Source of the DNA: Triglochin maritima
Taxonomy: Eukaryota > Streptophyta > Magnoliopsida > Alismatales > Juncaginaceae
Reading direction: 5' to 3'
NCBI GenBank assembly: GCA_963682175.1
Contig: OY821786.1
Span: 21,691,501-21,755,500 of the forward strand
DNA length: 64,000 nt
In this document: positions 1-10,653 of the stretch, piece after piece
Layout: every line of letters begins with the position of its first letter
Position numbering within the stretch: position 1 is the stretch's first letter
The notes under the pieces: generated by a model
Database searches by the model: none
The model's input: only the letters and a program-made list of their open reading frames with translations
Told to the model about the DNA's origin: nothing
Made by a program: the position numbers and the translations under genes

Positions 1-400
1 ACTCAAAGTGATTCGAGCGAGAAGACCAGGACTTCACCCCACGTGCCAAATGACGAAATAAAGTGTGTCGCAAAATTTCATCCCGATCGGGCGCATTTGA
101 TCTGCCACTGGCGGATCAAAATGCTTCAATTGATCTGAAATTTCAATCGTGGTTCGGGTTGTCAGGTTAGAGCACGCCTGAACTATCAGATATAATTTAG
201 AGTCGTCCGATTATTTCCAGATTGATCCTAACCATGTATTAGTCTATATAAACCATTGTAATCTCTCCTCCCACCTCTTCTTCCTCCTTCCCCCATTAGA
301 GTAGGTTTTAGTTTCCTGTTTTAGTAGTGTATTAAGGGGGTTGGAGAGGAGAAAACTTTGTATTTTTGTTTCTTAATCTACTTAAAATTTAATTTGGCTT
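1..400 (+). repeat. LTR-like promoter region of a gypsy-type element (left edge cut)
   Basis: This stretch resembles the reverse complement of the solo LTR at 32799-34352. Both contain the palindrome-like GATCTGCCACTGGC..GATC, a stretch about a GTCCGA hexamer near 'attatttccag', and a TATA-like 'ctatataaacc' (here near 243). It therefore looks like the U3/R part of an LTR of the same broad family. The usual LTR end, with a CAATCA terminus, is not seen, so the LTR is either truncated or diverged. Similarity was judged by eye only. Confidence 0.5.
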
Positions 401-404
401 GCAT

Positions 405-1110
405 TACCCCTTCTTAATACAACTTGGACCATAAAACTCAAAGCAAAAGATTAGACTTATTGGCATCTAGGTCATGCATCATTTGTAGACCTTGCATGCA
501 TTTGTCTTTTCCTACCTGTAAATTCTTGTTGTCGATTGCTGGAGTGAGATACGTGCACCCGATCTCTCATTCATGCATGGTTAAAGCATGCATTCGTAAG
601 TAAGGTGCATCGGGACAAGAGTGAGTTGAGCGTTTGTTTGGAGAGTTGATTGCTAGATTAAGACTCAAAACGCTACTAAAGAGGGGTTGTCCCATACAAG
701 ATAAGGTGGGTGATTTCATCACCCCTTCCTTTGCCCCAAAAATCACTCTTAATCAAAGCCTTAATTCTAAAAGCATGTAGACATTGACCCTAAGGAATTG
801 GGAGGCACTAGGAGAGTGATCGAGTTGAGACCGTCATGACCTGATCGACGTCGCCTGCCTTGTTGATAGTAGGAGGTACTGGATCTCCGGATATGGTATC
901 ACTCATTGTGAACTGTGGTCTTCGTTGTAGGGAGGTGAGGCGTGTTGAGACTAGTGATCTCGAAGTTAGGCGTCGTCTTGCCTAGTGACCCATAGTCATA
1001 AGTTGTTTGAGTCGTGCTTGCTAGATTAGGCTTCTACCCTCTCCATTTACCCACGCTAGTTTTTAAGGATTCTTCCCTTCTCCTCTGAGTCATCTTCTTC
1101 TCACCAACTT
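405..1110 (+). repeat. Untranslated leader repeat shared with the inside of CACTA-B
   Basis: This non-coding stretch lies between the LTR-like sequence and the gag remnant. It is recognisably similar, in reverse complement, to 50815-51600 inside CACTA-B. Shared landmarks are 'caaagcaaaagattaga' near 439, 'gattgctgg' near 535, the 'gtgatttcatcacccc' block near 708, 'cacgctag' near 1052 and 'ctcctctgagtcat' near 1080. It is probably the 5' leader of a gypsy element. Confidence 0.55.
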
Positions 1111-1230
1111 CTACGTTCTAGTCTCCTCCCCTTTACACTCTCTGTTAGCGTTTTAGGGTCGAGTCGAGCACTTTTTGCGAGCTTGGTCTCGTGGTGGTGA
1201 GAATGGTCGTCTCGAGAGTTTTTTATTGAG

Positions 1231-2690
1231 ATGGATGGTTACATGGGCGACCATCCATATCATTGTTGGGACAAGGACAATTCTCCCTGGTATTTCGGAC
1301 CCATGCAACCTGGGGTGGCTCGGATAAATACCCTGTATGGTTGGGACAATCTTAATTGTGTGGCTGAGCAATCTTCAGATTGGGATAATATGAGAGAGAC
1401 ACCGACTGCTAGACCACAATCTAGTTATGTCGGATCATATGATGGTCAACAAATTGAGACATTATAACAAACTTTGGCCTCTTTCATGCATGCGGTAGAC
1501 GACATGAGTGCACCGGTGACTCCAGTAGCCGTACTATGTGGCTGTTGTTGGTTGAGTGGTCATGTTATCGGGGAATGTCCTTATGTTCCCTCAGAACCTG
1601 AGTATGAGCATACCATTTCCCAAAATGCTCAATATGACCATTACGCATCTGCGTAGAACCCGAGAGGGATGGATTTGTGGGGAGACAATTCTTATTCAAA
1701 TTCTTATACATCATTTCCATCCCAGTTCCTCCTCCCGAATGCCCAGAATTCTACCAACACCCTACTCCAAATTATTGGACTCATGCTCAGCCTATCAACA
1801 CCCAACCCAACAATTTCCCAAATTCTGACTTGACCCTCACAGTTGACCACAGACTTGATTCTTTAGAACAAAATCTCCAAATGTTCATGGAAACCACTTA
1901 GAATGTAATGAAGTCCACTCAAAATTCCATACAAACTATGGAGATGCAAGTGAGTCAAATTACACAATAGTTAAGTAAACGCGAGGAGGGTGACATTTCT
2001 TGTCAACATGAGGGTTTATCTTCTGATATCAAACCACCACCACATCCACAAATTCAAAGCACAATCTTTCAAAGTCAAACTCCTAGTCAGTCTGAGGGAC
2101 TTGGAGTTTCAATTCACAATCACTTGGTGGAGGATTCGATTCCAATTGAGAAAACCAGGGACCAACTTCATTATGAGTCGGCACGGGATTGTGCCTTATC
2201 TTTTCGTCCCGTGGCCCTTGAGCCACATGATCTTCATGTTGTGCCTGTTAAGGACTCACCTCTGGTGGAGCATGAGCTCCCTAGTACCCTTAATTTCAAA
2301 CGTCCTAATGAGAGTTTGCCTCTCACTATTGTTCCTGATCATCTTGGAAATGATGGGACATCAAACAATTACATCGCCAATGAGGGTATTAGTTCCTTGG
2401 AGGATACCTTGGTTATGAGACCCACTTTATACTTGTCTGGTGAGTCGGACATGCATAACGAGGTTCTTGACCTCCTTCCGACCCACCAGCCTGTTGGTTG
2501 GAGAGTTTGGATTGATGATCATAACTTCAGAACCACAACGAGAGAAACTCTTCTTCTGTTGCCCCATATTTCCCAAACTCTTGAGAGGTTCAAGTTCTTT
2601 CAGTTTGATCCTTTGAATGAGATGCCTTTGCATCTGATTCATGAACCTCTCCTTTCATCTTGTGCTCTTTGTGAGGGGGCCCAAACATGA
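1231..2690 (+). pseudogene. gag: Ty3/gypsy gag remnant (zinc knuckle region)
   Basis: Gag-like capsid/nucleocapsid remnant of a plant Ty3/gypsy element. The frame from 1231 runs 78 codons to a TAA, then continues in the same frame through a perfect CX2CX4HX4C zinc knuckle (near 1537-1580, reading CGCC..GH..GEC). Further on, 'QTMEMQVSQI' (about 1935-1965) matches the coiled stretch 'LENQVGQLAKQLS' typical of Athila/Tat-like gag, again with TAG stops. A 188-codon frame at 2124-2690 follows in another register. I do not recognise its product, but position suggests the variable gag C-terminus. Several stops and frame changes make this non-functional. No protease, RT or integrase follows, so the element is internally deleted. 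Confidence 0.6.
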
Positions 2691-3059
2691 GTATTCTGGC
2701 CCCGCGTGGTGTCATGTTCCCTTTCCAAGTGCATTGACTCACTTTTGAGGTTCCCATTTGATGTCCTTTGACAAATGAAGATGAGAATTTATTTCTGTAC
2801 ATAGTTATATTCAAAAAAAAGAAAAAATACAATAAAAGATTCCACGAGCGAGCATTGACTGTTGTGGGCCCCAACCCTTGTGTATTTAGGCCATTTTTCT
2901 TTCACGTATTTGTTTCCCTTTTTTAGCATCTCACAGGTTTTGAGGGAATTCAGGTTTGTGTCCATCAACATAACCATGAACTTCCCTTTGCGCTTCATGT
3001 TGGTAAGATCTTTTCTTTTTCATGCATAAATCCATGTAGTTTCATGCTCACAGTCATTG

Positions 3060-3100
3060 AGGACAGTGCATGAAGTAGGTGTGTGCGGGGGGGTGTTTTA
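3060..3100 (+). other. Polypurine-tract-like end of the gypsy remnant
   Basis: After 370 bp of non-coding sequence, 'gtgtgcgggggggtg' follows 'acagtgcatgaagtagg'. This is the usual form of a polypurine tract next to the 3' LTR in Tat/Athila-like gypsy elements. What follows (3100-3245) would be the start of a 3' LTR, but it is soon cut by the copia element. Identification is by pattern only. Confidence 0.35.
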
Positions 3101-3245
3101 CGTGTGTACATAGTCGAGTCTTTTTCCTTTGATTTTGTTTTCTTTTGTGTGCATTGTTAGGGTCATGTTAGTGTGCTGGTTTTAATATCGATATATCCAC
3201 TTGCCATGATCTGTGGGTGACTTGTCTTCTCTTGCTTGCCTAGTA

Positions 3246-3658
3246 CTCGATCGATCGAACGAAGAACTCGTTTCGGTCGACCGATTTGGTCCAGATAGTT
3301 CAGGTTAGGTTAAGTGTTTTCCGGTTCAAGTTTGGGTGATCTATTGAAGTCCAAATGTTATGAAATTTCGTGTGTGACTTCTCTAAAGAACCTAGTGTGT
3401 GTTTAAGTTGATTTTAGCTCAACTATGCTCAATTACACAAAGTTCCTAAGAATCAAAGAAATACAAAATACATGTCTTCAAATAAGCTTGATTACATGTC
3501 TTGGCTTGATTTCCTTTCTTCCTTGATTCTTGATCACCTGTAGAGGTTAGCACAAAACAATTTATATGTAATGTAACATGTGTGCTACTTTATACGATCA
3601 CAATTAAGATTAGGTTGATTAAATCATCAAAACATAGATTATGGCCAAGAAGCCAACA
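3246..3658 (-). repeat. Truncated 3' LTR of the copia element
   Basis: Aligns with the inner end of the 5' LTR, including 'gaagaactcgtttcggtcga', 'ttcaggttaggttaagtg' and the shared terminus 'gccaaca'. It joins gypsy-derived sequence at about 3245. Confidence 0.75.
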
Positions 3659-4320
3659 ATCTCCCTTTTTTTGATGATGACAACCTATATCTTAACTATA
3701 TCTTAATACATGGAATTTTTATATGTAAACTATGAATATTAATGCTCCCCTTATGGATGTGCATAGTTTTTTTTCATTTAGTAATCAAATTCCAAGTTAC
3801 CCCCTTAATTATCTCTCCCCCTTTGACATCCATCAAAAAAATGATATTTATCAAAAAAATTATACGATTTAAGTTTAATGTGGATGTCTTGTAATGAAGT
3901 CGCTTCCCTTAAATTTTGCATTTCATTACTCTAAGAAAATGATATTCAATAAGGTCCCCCTATCAATATGAATATGATTTTTCAATAAAGTTCAATTATA
4001 TTTCTCCGCTATTAACATCAAGCGATTTTTCAATATAGCATGTGATATTTTCATTTACCTATTTTTAACATCCATTTACAAAATATTTGACTCTAAAACA
4101 TTGGATGTGATTCAAATTTAATGATTTTCAATGAATGAAATAAAAAGATATGTCAATTAAGTATATAACCTCTAGATTAGAACCAAATTATTCAAAAATT
4201 TAGAGGATAAGAAAATTATACCAACTTGAAGCTTGAATTGGTTCTATCCTTCATTCGGTGATGCAACCGGCTTTGAATTCAACTCTTAAGCTCGCCCAGG
4301 CACCACCGATCTCCCATCTT

Positions 4321-5628
4321 CTAGGTACCTACACGTGTAGATTTTGGTACCCATTTTTGTTTGGGTCCATTCAATTTAGCTTTTGGCACCCAAATCCAAG
4401 TTGATTTAGGTACCCAAACGCTTGAGGTTCTTTTCATGGCAATATGATGCTTTCCATTTATGTTATCTTGAACAAGATGATTTTTCATATAGAAGACATT
4501 AAAGCCTAAACCATGCTTGTCTAAGGATTGTCTTTGATTTACTAAAAGCATATCAAGGTTTTTCTTGCCATTTGTGAACTTATGCAAGTCATTAATCAAG
4601 GTTTTATTAGATGCATTTAGTTCACTATTTTTAAGCACAAGAAATTCATTCATGCATTTTAGATTTTGAATCAAAGAAATGTGCTTTTCATTTATTTGAT
4701 GCATGTGAATCTCTAGTTCGACACATTTGTCGATCATGCAATTTAAGTCATTCAATAATCTCTTGCTTTCAAGTGAAGATTTGTCAATTTTCTTAAGCAA
4801 GTCATTCTTATCGCATTCAAGCATATGACTATCAATTGCAATAGATGAGTTAGGTTTATCTTTCAATTTTTCATTCTCATCTTTTAAACATGCATTCTCC
4901 AAAATGAGCTTATCAATTTTAGCAAGCAAATCATTTTTCTCAATCAATGTTGATTCATTTAGGCAATCAAGATCATGATTTACTTCTCTAGCTAACTTGT
5001 TCTTTTGACAAAGAAGCTCATATCTTTCAACAAGTTCATGGAATGCATTTTGTAGTTCTTTAAAAGAATATGATTCATTCTTAGAACTAGAACTAGATGA
5101 GCTAGATGTAGATGGTACCTCACTTTCTTCATCGATTGTTACAATGAGGCATGTGTGAGCATATTTTCCCTTGGATGAGCTTGATGAGGAATATGATGTA
5201 GATGTGTTGTTGTCGCATCTTTCATGAGCTTCATCCATTTGTCTTGAGTCTCCCTCTTCCCCGGTTGGTGATTCTTCCTTGTCACCATACTTAGCTTGAA
5301 GAACTTGCCAAATCTCATGTGCACTTTCACAATAAGACACAAGGTCAAAAAGTTCATACTTAAGTGCACAATGTAATACATTCATAACCTTGGCATTCAA
5401 GCAACCTAATTTCTCTTCTTCTAAACCCCATAGATTATGATCAACTATAGGCAAATTATATGGAGTTGAGATTATGGACCACATATCTAATTTAGTCATG
5501 AATTTCAAGTATGTTTTCATTTTACTTCTCCATGAACAGAAATTAGTTCCATCAAAAAATGGTGGTCTAGAAGAGCATGTAGGTGATTCCAAATCATAAG
5601 ATGTGGATGTGGATGCAATTTCGACCAT
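4321..5628 (-). CDS. gag: Copia (SIRE-like) Gag, internally deleted
   Basis: A 435-codon open frame starts at the ATG next to the PBS/5' LTR. The N-terminal about 100 residues carry the UBN2/DUF4219-type copia gag signature (PPFFDGTNFCSWRSKMK, then a W..L..KYGDK end). This is joined directly to an acidic Ser-rich stretch, then a long Asn/Lys/Leu coiled coil (about residues 190-350), and finally repeated WVPK motifs, as at the C-terminus of SIRE gag. The usual capsid second half and CCHC knuckle between KYGDK and the Ser-rich stretch are missing, so a deletion has been tolerated without loss of frame. It would form virus-like particles only with help, if at all. The lack of stop codons suggests a young copy. 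Confidence 0.8.
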   Translation of the reverse strand: MVEIASTSTSYDLESPTCSSRPPFFDGTNFCSWRSKMKTYLKFMTKLDMWSIISTPYNLPIVDHNLWGLEEEKLGCLNAKVMNVLHCALKYELFDLVSYCESAHEIWQVLQAKYGDKEESPTGEEGDSRQMDEAHERCDNNTSTSYSSSSSSKGKYAHTCLIVTIDEESEVPSTSSSSSSSSKNESYSFKELQNAFHELVERYELLCQKNKLAREVNHDLDCLNESTLIEKNDLLAKIDKLILENACLKDENEKLKDKPNSSIAIDSHMLECDKNDLLKKIDKSSLESKRLLNDLNCMIDKCVELEIHMHQINEKHISLIQNLKCMNEFLVLKNSELNASNKTLINDLHKFTNGKKNLDMLLVNQRQSLDKHGLGFNVFYMKNHLVQDNINGKHHIAMKRTSSVWVPKSTWIWVPKAKLNGPKQKWVPKSTRVGT

Positions 5629-5678
5629 GCTTACTACGATTAAGTAGATGATTTAAGCACCTATGCTCTGATACCAAA

Positions 5679-7225
5679 TGTAGGATCGTGTGGGTCTACA
5701 ATTCTAATCACTTTTAAGCTACTTACCTACTCGTTTAAGTATCAAAGATATGCGCAGCGGAATTTAAACAAACAAGCAAGTAAGGAAGGAATATGCAAAC
5801 CACAATGGAACACGGGTGTTTTTACAGAGGTTCGGCCACCGCCTACGTCCTCTCTTGCAAGCTCCGCTCGACACTTCGAGCTCCGCTCACGACTTCACTA
5901 TCCACTCCCCGTTCCGGGCCGGGAGATAATGCGTTTTACAAAACAAGCACCGCGAACACCCACGCTTGCTTGACCTTCTTCCTCTCACAATACGAGAGGG
6001 AACACTTCGGGCTTTCACCGAAATTCTTGCTCCTTGAACAACAAATGAGTGGGACAACACTCTCTAAATATTGAGCACACTTTGAGTATGATTTGACTAT
6101 GATCAAAGGTGTGGAATTTAGGCTTAGAGTGTGTGATTGAGGAAATTTGAGCTTGGGAGTTTCTCTCTAATGTATAAGACAAGTATGTGTGGGAGAATTG
6201 TGTTAAAATGTGTTTTACAACTCTATTTATAAGCATTAGAGAGAATATAGTCGTTGGGGATGAATTGGGATGAATTGTGTAAGATACACTAAACAGATAC
6301 CTGCAGGACCCAATTCTGCTTAAAATCGGTCGACCGAAACGGGTATACCGGTCGACCGATTGGTCAAATTATGGCTATCACTTAAGTTCACTTAAGTGAA
6401 CGGTCGATCGGGCTCAGGGGATTGGTCGACCGTTCTAGGGTTTCTGGTCTAAGAAAATGGGATCGGTCAAACTAGGCAAGAGGTTGGTTCGACCGAATAC
6501 GTCCAGGCACTTCTGGGTTTGGGAAGAATTGAGTTTCGTTCGACCGGGGTCAAAGACACGTTCAACCGAATTAGTCCAGAGTGTTCAGGGTGACCAAAAA
6601 TATGTTTGATCGGTCGACCGCCAGAAAGGTTTCGGTCGACCGGATGTTTGGTAAGTTTGGGGTTTTGGGAAATCCGACCGTTGTAGAAAAACGACAAATC
6701 AAACGGTCATGTGACACGTGTGATCGGTCGAACAAATATGTTGAAACGGTCGACCGGTGTTAACAATTAATCCTATAACAGAATTAACAACCCGATCGGT
6801 CGAACGAAGAACTCGTTTCGGTCGAACGAAGAACTCGTTTCGGTCGACTGATTTGGTCCAGACAGTTCAGGTTAGGTTAAGTGTTTTCCGGTTCAAGTTT
6901 GGGTGATCTATTGAAGTCCAAATGTTGTGAAATTTCGTGTGTGGCTTCTCTAAGGAACGTAGTGTGTGTTTAAGTTGATTTTAGCTCAAGTATGCTCAAT
7001 TACACAAAGTTCCTAAGACTCAAAGAAATACAAAATACATGTCTTCAAATAAGCTTGATTACATGTCTTGACTTGATTTCCTTTCTTCCTTGAGTCTTGA
7101 TCACCTGTAGAGGTTAGCACAAAGCAATATATATGCAATGTAACATGTGTGCTACTCTACACGATCACAATTAAGATTAGGTTGATTAAATCATCAAAAC
7201 ATAGATTAAGACCAAAAAGCCAACA
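5679..7225 (-). repeat. 5' LTR of the SIRE-like copia element
   Basis: 1547 bp with terminal TG..CA on the + strand (TGTAGGATCG at 5679, GCCAACA at 7219-7225). The minus strand has a TATA box at about 6222-6235 (GCTTATAAATAGAG), as expected for transcription into gag. About 15 copies of CGGTCGACCG or near variants lie between 6325 and 6850. A 22 bp unit is doubled at about 6795-6840. Confidence 0.8.
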
Positions 7226-8131
7226 ATTTCCATTCCGCGAAAAAGCTGAGGGTCATTAATATATACCCTCCAAACATTTGGGTGCACATGGATCATTTCA
7301 TCCACACTAAGTGACACCTTGGACTTATTACCCAGATGGTGAAGTCCGGAAACAGAATTGCTTGACCACCGGACACCCTTATAAGCATTGTGGTTGTTTG
7401 ATGCCTCTTGAGAATGAGCAAGATAGGAGGCATGTATGAGAAGTAAATCTCTGTTCGGTTGTTTGAAGTGTAGGGTATCAAGTGGTTGATTCTTAACCTA
7501 CATTGAGTCCTCAATAGATACAGAGTGGAACAGGTGGCCCGGAGGCCACAAAAATGGTATCTTGTGGCTCAACACCCACATGATCAAAAGGATGTGGCTC
7601 AAAGGCCATATGAGCACTAGATAAGACACCTTCTTGTGCCAACATAGTTGAAACATCTTCACCACCAACAGGATCTTCATCGAACAACTCTCTAAAATAC
7701 TTAAAGGTGCCTTCTACTTCGTTCTCATCTGTGTCCTGGAGAAGATTGACCTCCATAGGTTCATCAAAGGCACCTGGCCTCTTTCCGATGGTGAAGATGC
7801 TGAAATCAGCGCATTGACTACCATATGTCAAGCGCATCAGACTATTACGATAATTGATCAAGGCATTGGAAGTCGCAAGAAATAGTCGCCCTAAAATAAC
7901 TGGAATTTGTCCAAGTTGGTTTGGCAGAGGTTGAGTATCCAAAACAAAGAAATTGAATGGATAAATGAATTCACCCACTTTGATAAGAACATCTTCCACC
8001 ACGTCCCTCAGTTTCTTCAATGACCTATCAGTCTGTTGAAGAGTGTTTTTTGTATGTTTGAGGTCTCCAAGATTAAGGTGGACGTAGACAGAATACAACA
8101 AAAGATTGACAGATGCACCTAGGTCCAATAA
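7226..8131 (-). pseudogene. Ty3/gypsy retropepsin fragment
   Basis: On the minus strand the frame 8128-7511 begins at the aspartic protease active site (DLGAS for the usual D-[ST]-G/DLGAS form), followed by NLLLYSVY, L-D-R-S, VVEDVLIKV and the flap/ILGRLFLATSNALINYR block. Together these are diagnostic of plant gypsy (Athila/Tat-like) protease. It breaks off after about 150 residues of acidic linker. The 5' side ends abruptly at about 8131 in AT-rich DNA, and 7226-7510 has no intact frame. No RT follows. Confidence 0.75.
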
Positions 8132-10245
8132 ATTTTAATCAACCCTTTTTCTATACATCAAATGTGTAAAGTTATATGGGGTTTTGATAGATGTAAAAAT
8201 AGATTTGCAATTGTCTCATCAAATGTAAACTAATGAATAAGAAAAAATGTTTTTTTTACTTCTCAAGTCGGTTAATATGAATTTATCCTTAATTGCTAAT
8301 AACTTAAAATATAAATTTCAAATCTAATATCTAAATAGATATTGTTTTTTATATCACAAAAAAATGTACGTCGAAAATCATAAAATTGAATGTTGCTCAA
8401 TAGATATTTCAAAGACAACAAAACTCAATGCACAAGATTCGTTGGAAACTCTACATCACTTGATTTTATATAAAAATATTTTAGAAATGTTATGATTTTT
8501 GACGTTAATATTGATATTGTGTTATAAAATAAGATTTGTAATTTAAATTCTTTGTTTGGACTTTAATTTTTAAGTTATCAACGAGTACCAAATTTGTGTC
8601 ACACCTTTAGAGGGTAGTGATCCGTTCTCTTATATATATGTGAGCAAATTGAGTAATTCATTGTGGTTTTTATTGCAAAAAAGCGTAATCATTGGTTCTA
8701 AATCTTGGATCTCATCAAGTGATAAGAGGGACTATATGGAAGCCATAATAAAATAATAATATAGTTCATGATGCTATTTTTTCTTTACGTAATCCCAGCA
8801 CCATATTATACCTAGAAATAATATAATGTTCTATTACATTAGTGCGTCGTGAAGATTAATCGGTGACACATGCAGTGACGCAGGTATACGGGCGTGACAC
8901 AGAATTGTTGGGACTAACATTTCTACGGTAGTTTTGCATCAGAAATTTTAAATATTGTAAGGACTTATTACCTATTTGATTGTTGGTATTGGAAAGACTA
9001 AAAGGTCGAATTTGTAAGGACAAACGTGCCTCTCTAATTAATCTTTGATGATCGGGTTTAAAAGTTAGTGTCCTTTTAATTTTCAGCATTTGAGAAAATT
9101 CGAAGAGATTGATATGGAAATGAGTTACAGTCTATTGGCGTTGAAATGACTTACAAATCTGAACTAGGTGAGAGTAATAAGAGTAATTACTAACAAAGTA
9201 AAATTTCAAAATCCAAAGGATTCCCCCCTCTCTAGGCCTAGTCCCTCTGTGGACGTTTATATGTCTTATCCATAATCCTATAGTCTAATTAAACGGTTCG
9301 TAATTTGGTTAGAAATCTGATTATTTTTACCTATACCCATGACTCTATCATTCCCATTTAAGTAAATGGTGTTCGGCGGTTAAATTGTTATATGAGTAAA
9401 AACCTATTACATAGATAAATGGATAAGTAGTTCAAACTTATAATACCTACAACATTTAACATCAATCATCAAAAACATTATAATCAAAACTCCCACAAAT
9501 TCATAATCAACTCATCCACAAAAATGTTCAACATAATCACAAACATACATAGAAACATCGTAAGTAATACGAAATTGGGGTATCTTAGAAAATTAGAATA
9601 ACAATAAATTATATGTATATTACAAATAATATATTTATATATTAATTATACTTCGCGGTTAAATGGGCAGGTGAACTTTTGTACAATTACCCGCACATTC
9701 ATTAAACGATTATAATTTTCATATCTTTACCTACCTCGTTTATTAAACGGTTAGGAATTTCCTACCCATACCTTTACCTGTGCGGTTAAACGTTGTTTAC
9801 CCTACTCATTTACAACCCAGTCCCAAGGTTTGAGGGAATCCGGTCCAATCGTAGTTTGTCTAGTCTAAACTCAGTTTTGTACGTAATATTTAGTTTTTTT
9901 CTTTCTTCATATTGTGTTGTATTATAAAAAATATAACACTAAATTAATCTTAATTTGTGTATAAATTAATAAAAAATCTTTTATACAGTATATTGACCAT
10001 AAACTACAACTAAATTACCCTTATATTTTAGAATTTTGTATCAAAAATTAATATATATAGAAAATGGTCAAATCGGTTCAGTGTGGTCGAGACCCGGACC
10101 GAACATATCTGAATTTTTAGACCCTCAGGGTTCTATCCACGTCGGTTTGGTTTTGGACAGGTGTACAACCTTACCTGGTCCAAGTAAAAAAATTCCGGTG
10201 ACAAAATATTGACAATTAATTGTTGTTGAACATTATTATACTTAC
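8132..10245. other. AT-rich intergenic stretch, no supported gene
   Basis: Long A/T-rich sequence with only short frames. Between 9285 and 9810 variants of TTAAACGGTT recur about five times, and 10060-10180 has 'gacccggaccgaac' and 'gtcggtttggttttgg' near 'ggtgtacaacc'. That composition is typical of hAT-type MITE ends, but I could not find paired termini. If the P450 pseudogene had more 3' exons they should lie here. I saw no ExxR or heme-cysteine motif. Confidence 0.5.
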
Positions 10246-10653
10246 CGTCATTTCTTCTAAAACTTTGGGATTGTCGGCTAATAAATTGATTGCCAAAGTT
10301 AGGGATGTTGAAGTCGTCTCGTGGGAAGCAAAAAGTGGTATGAACAACAAGTTGAGTGCAGGTTCTTCTGTAAGGTTTCCTTTATTCATCTCTTCAATGA
10401 CAACTTGAAGGAAATCATCACGTTGGTCATTTCTTTCCTCATTTCTTTGCTTCAACATGCTTTTTAGCACCTTCATAACATTTTGTCGTCCCTATGGATG
10501 GTAAATATTATAATCTACAATGAGAGTGGGCACAAAATTGTCTAGTTTTATTAGTAACGATAGGCTTGTCAGTAGGTATGTTAGAAAACTTTGCAAGGCA
10601 TTTCCTTTCTGTATCTGATAATTTGGAATGTTTAAGCGAAAAGGCTATGGTAT

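Larger units (their letters stand above)
3246..7225 (-). mobile_element. SIRE-like Ty1/copia element, gag-only, 3' LTR truncated
   Basis: Read on the minus strand: 5' LTR 7225-5679, then a PBS (TTTGGTATCAGAGC, complementary to initiator tRNA-Met) at about 5678-5660, gag at 5628-4321, non-coding sequence, a polypurine tract AAAAAAAGGGAGAT at 3672-3659, and the 3' LTR starting TGTTGGC at 3658. The 3' LTR keeps only about 410 bp, matching about 6790-7225 of the 5' LTR. Protease, integrase and RT are absent. The LTR start, PBS, PPT and gag type are those of the SIRE/Maximus lineage. It can only be non-autonomous now. Flanking target duplications cannot be tested because the 3' LTR is cut. Confidence 0.8.

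Noticed and set aside
8856..9089. 77-codon minus-strand frame as a missing P450 exon
   Set aside because: No ExxR, PERF or FxxGxRxCxG motif and no splice-site context; composition is AT-rich noise.
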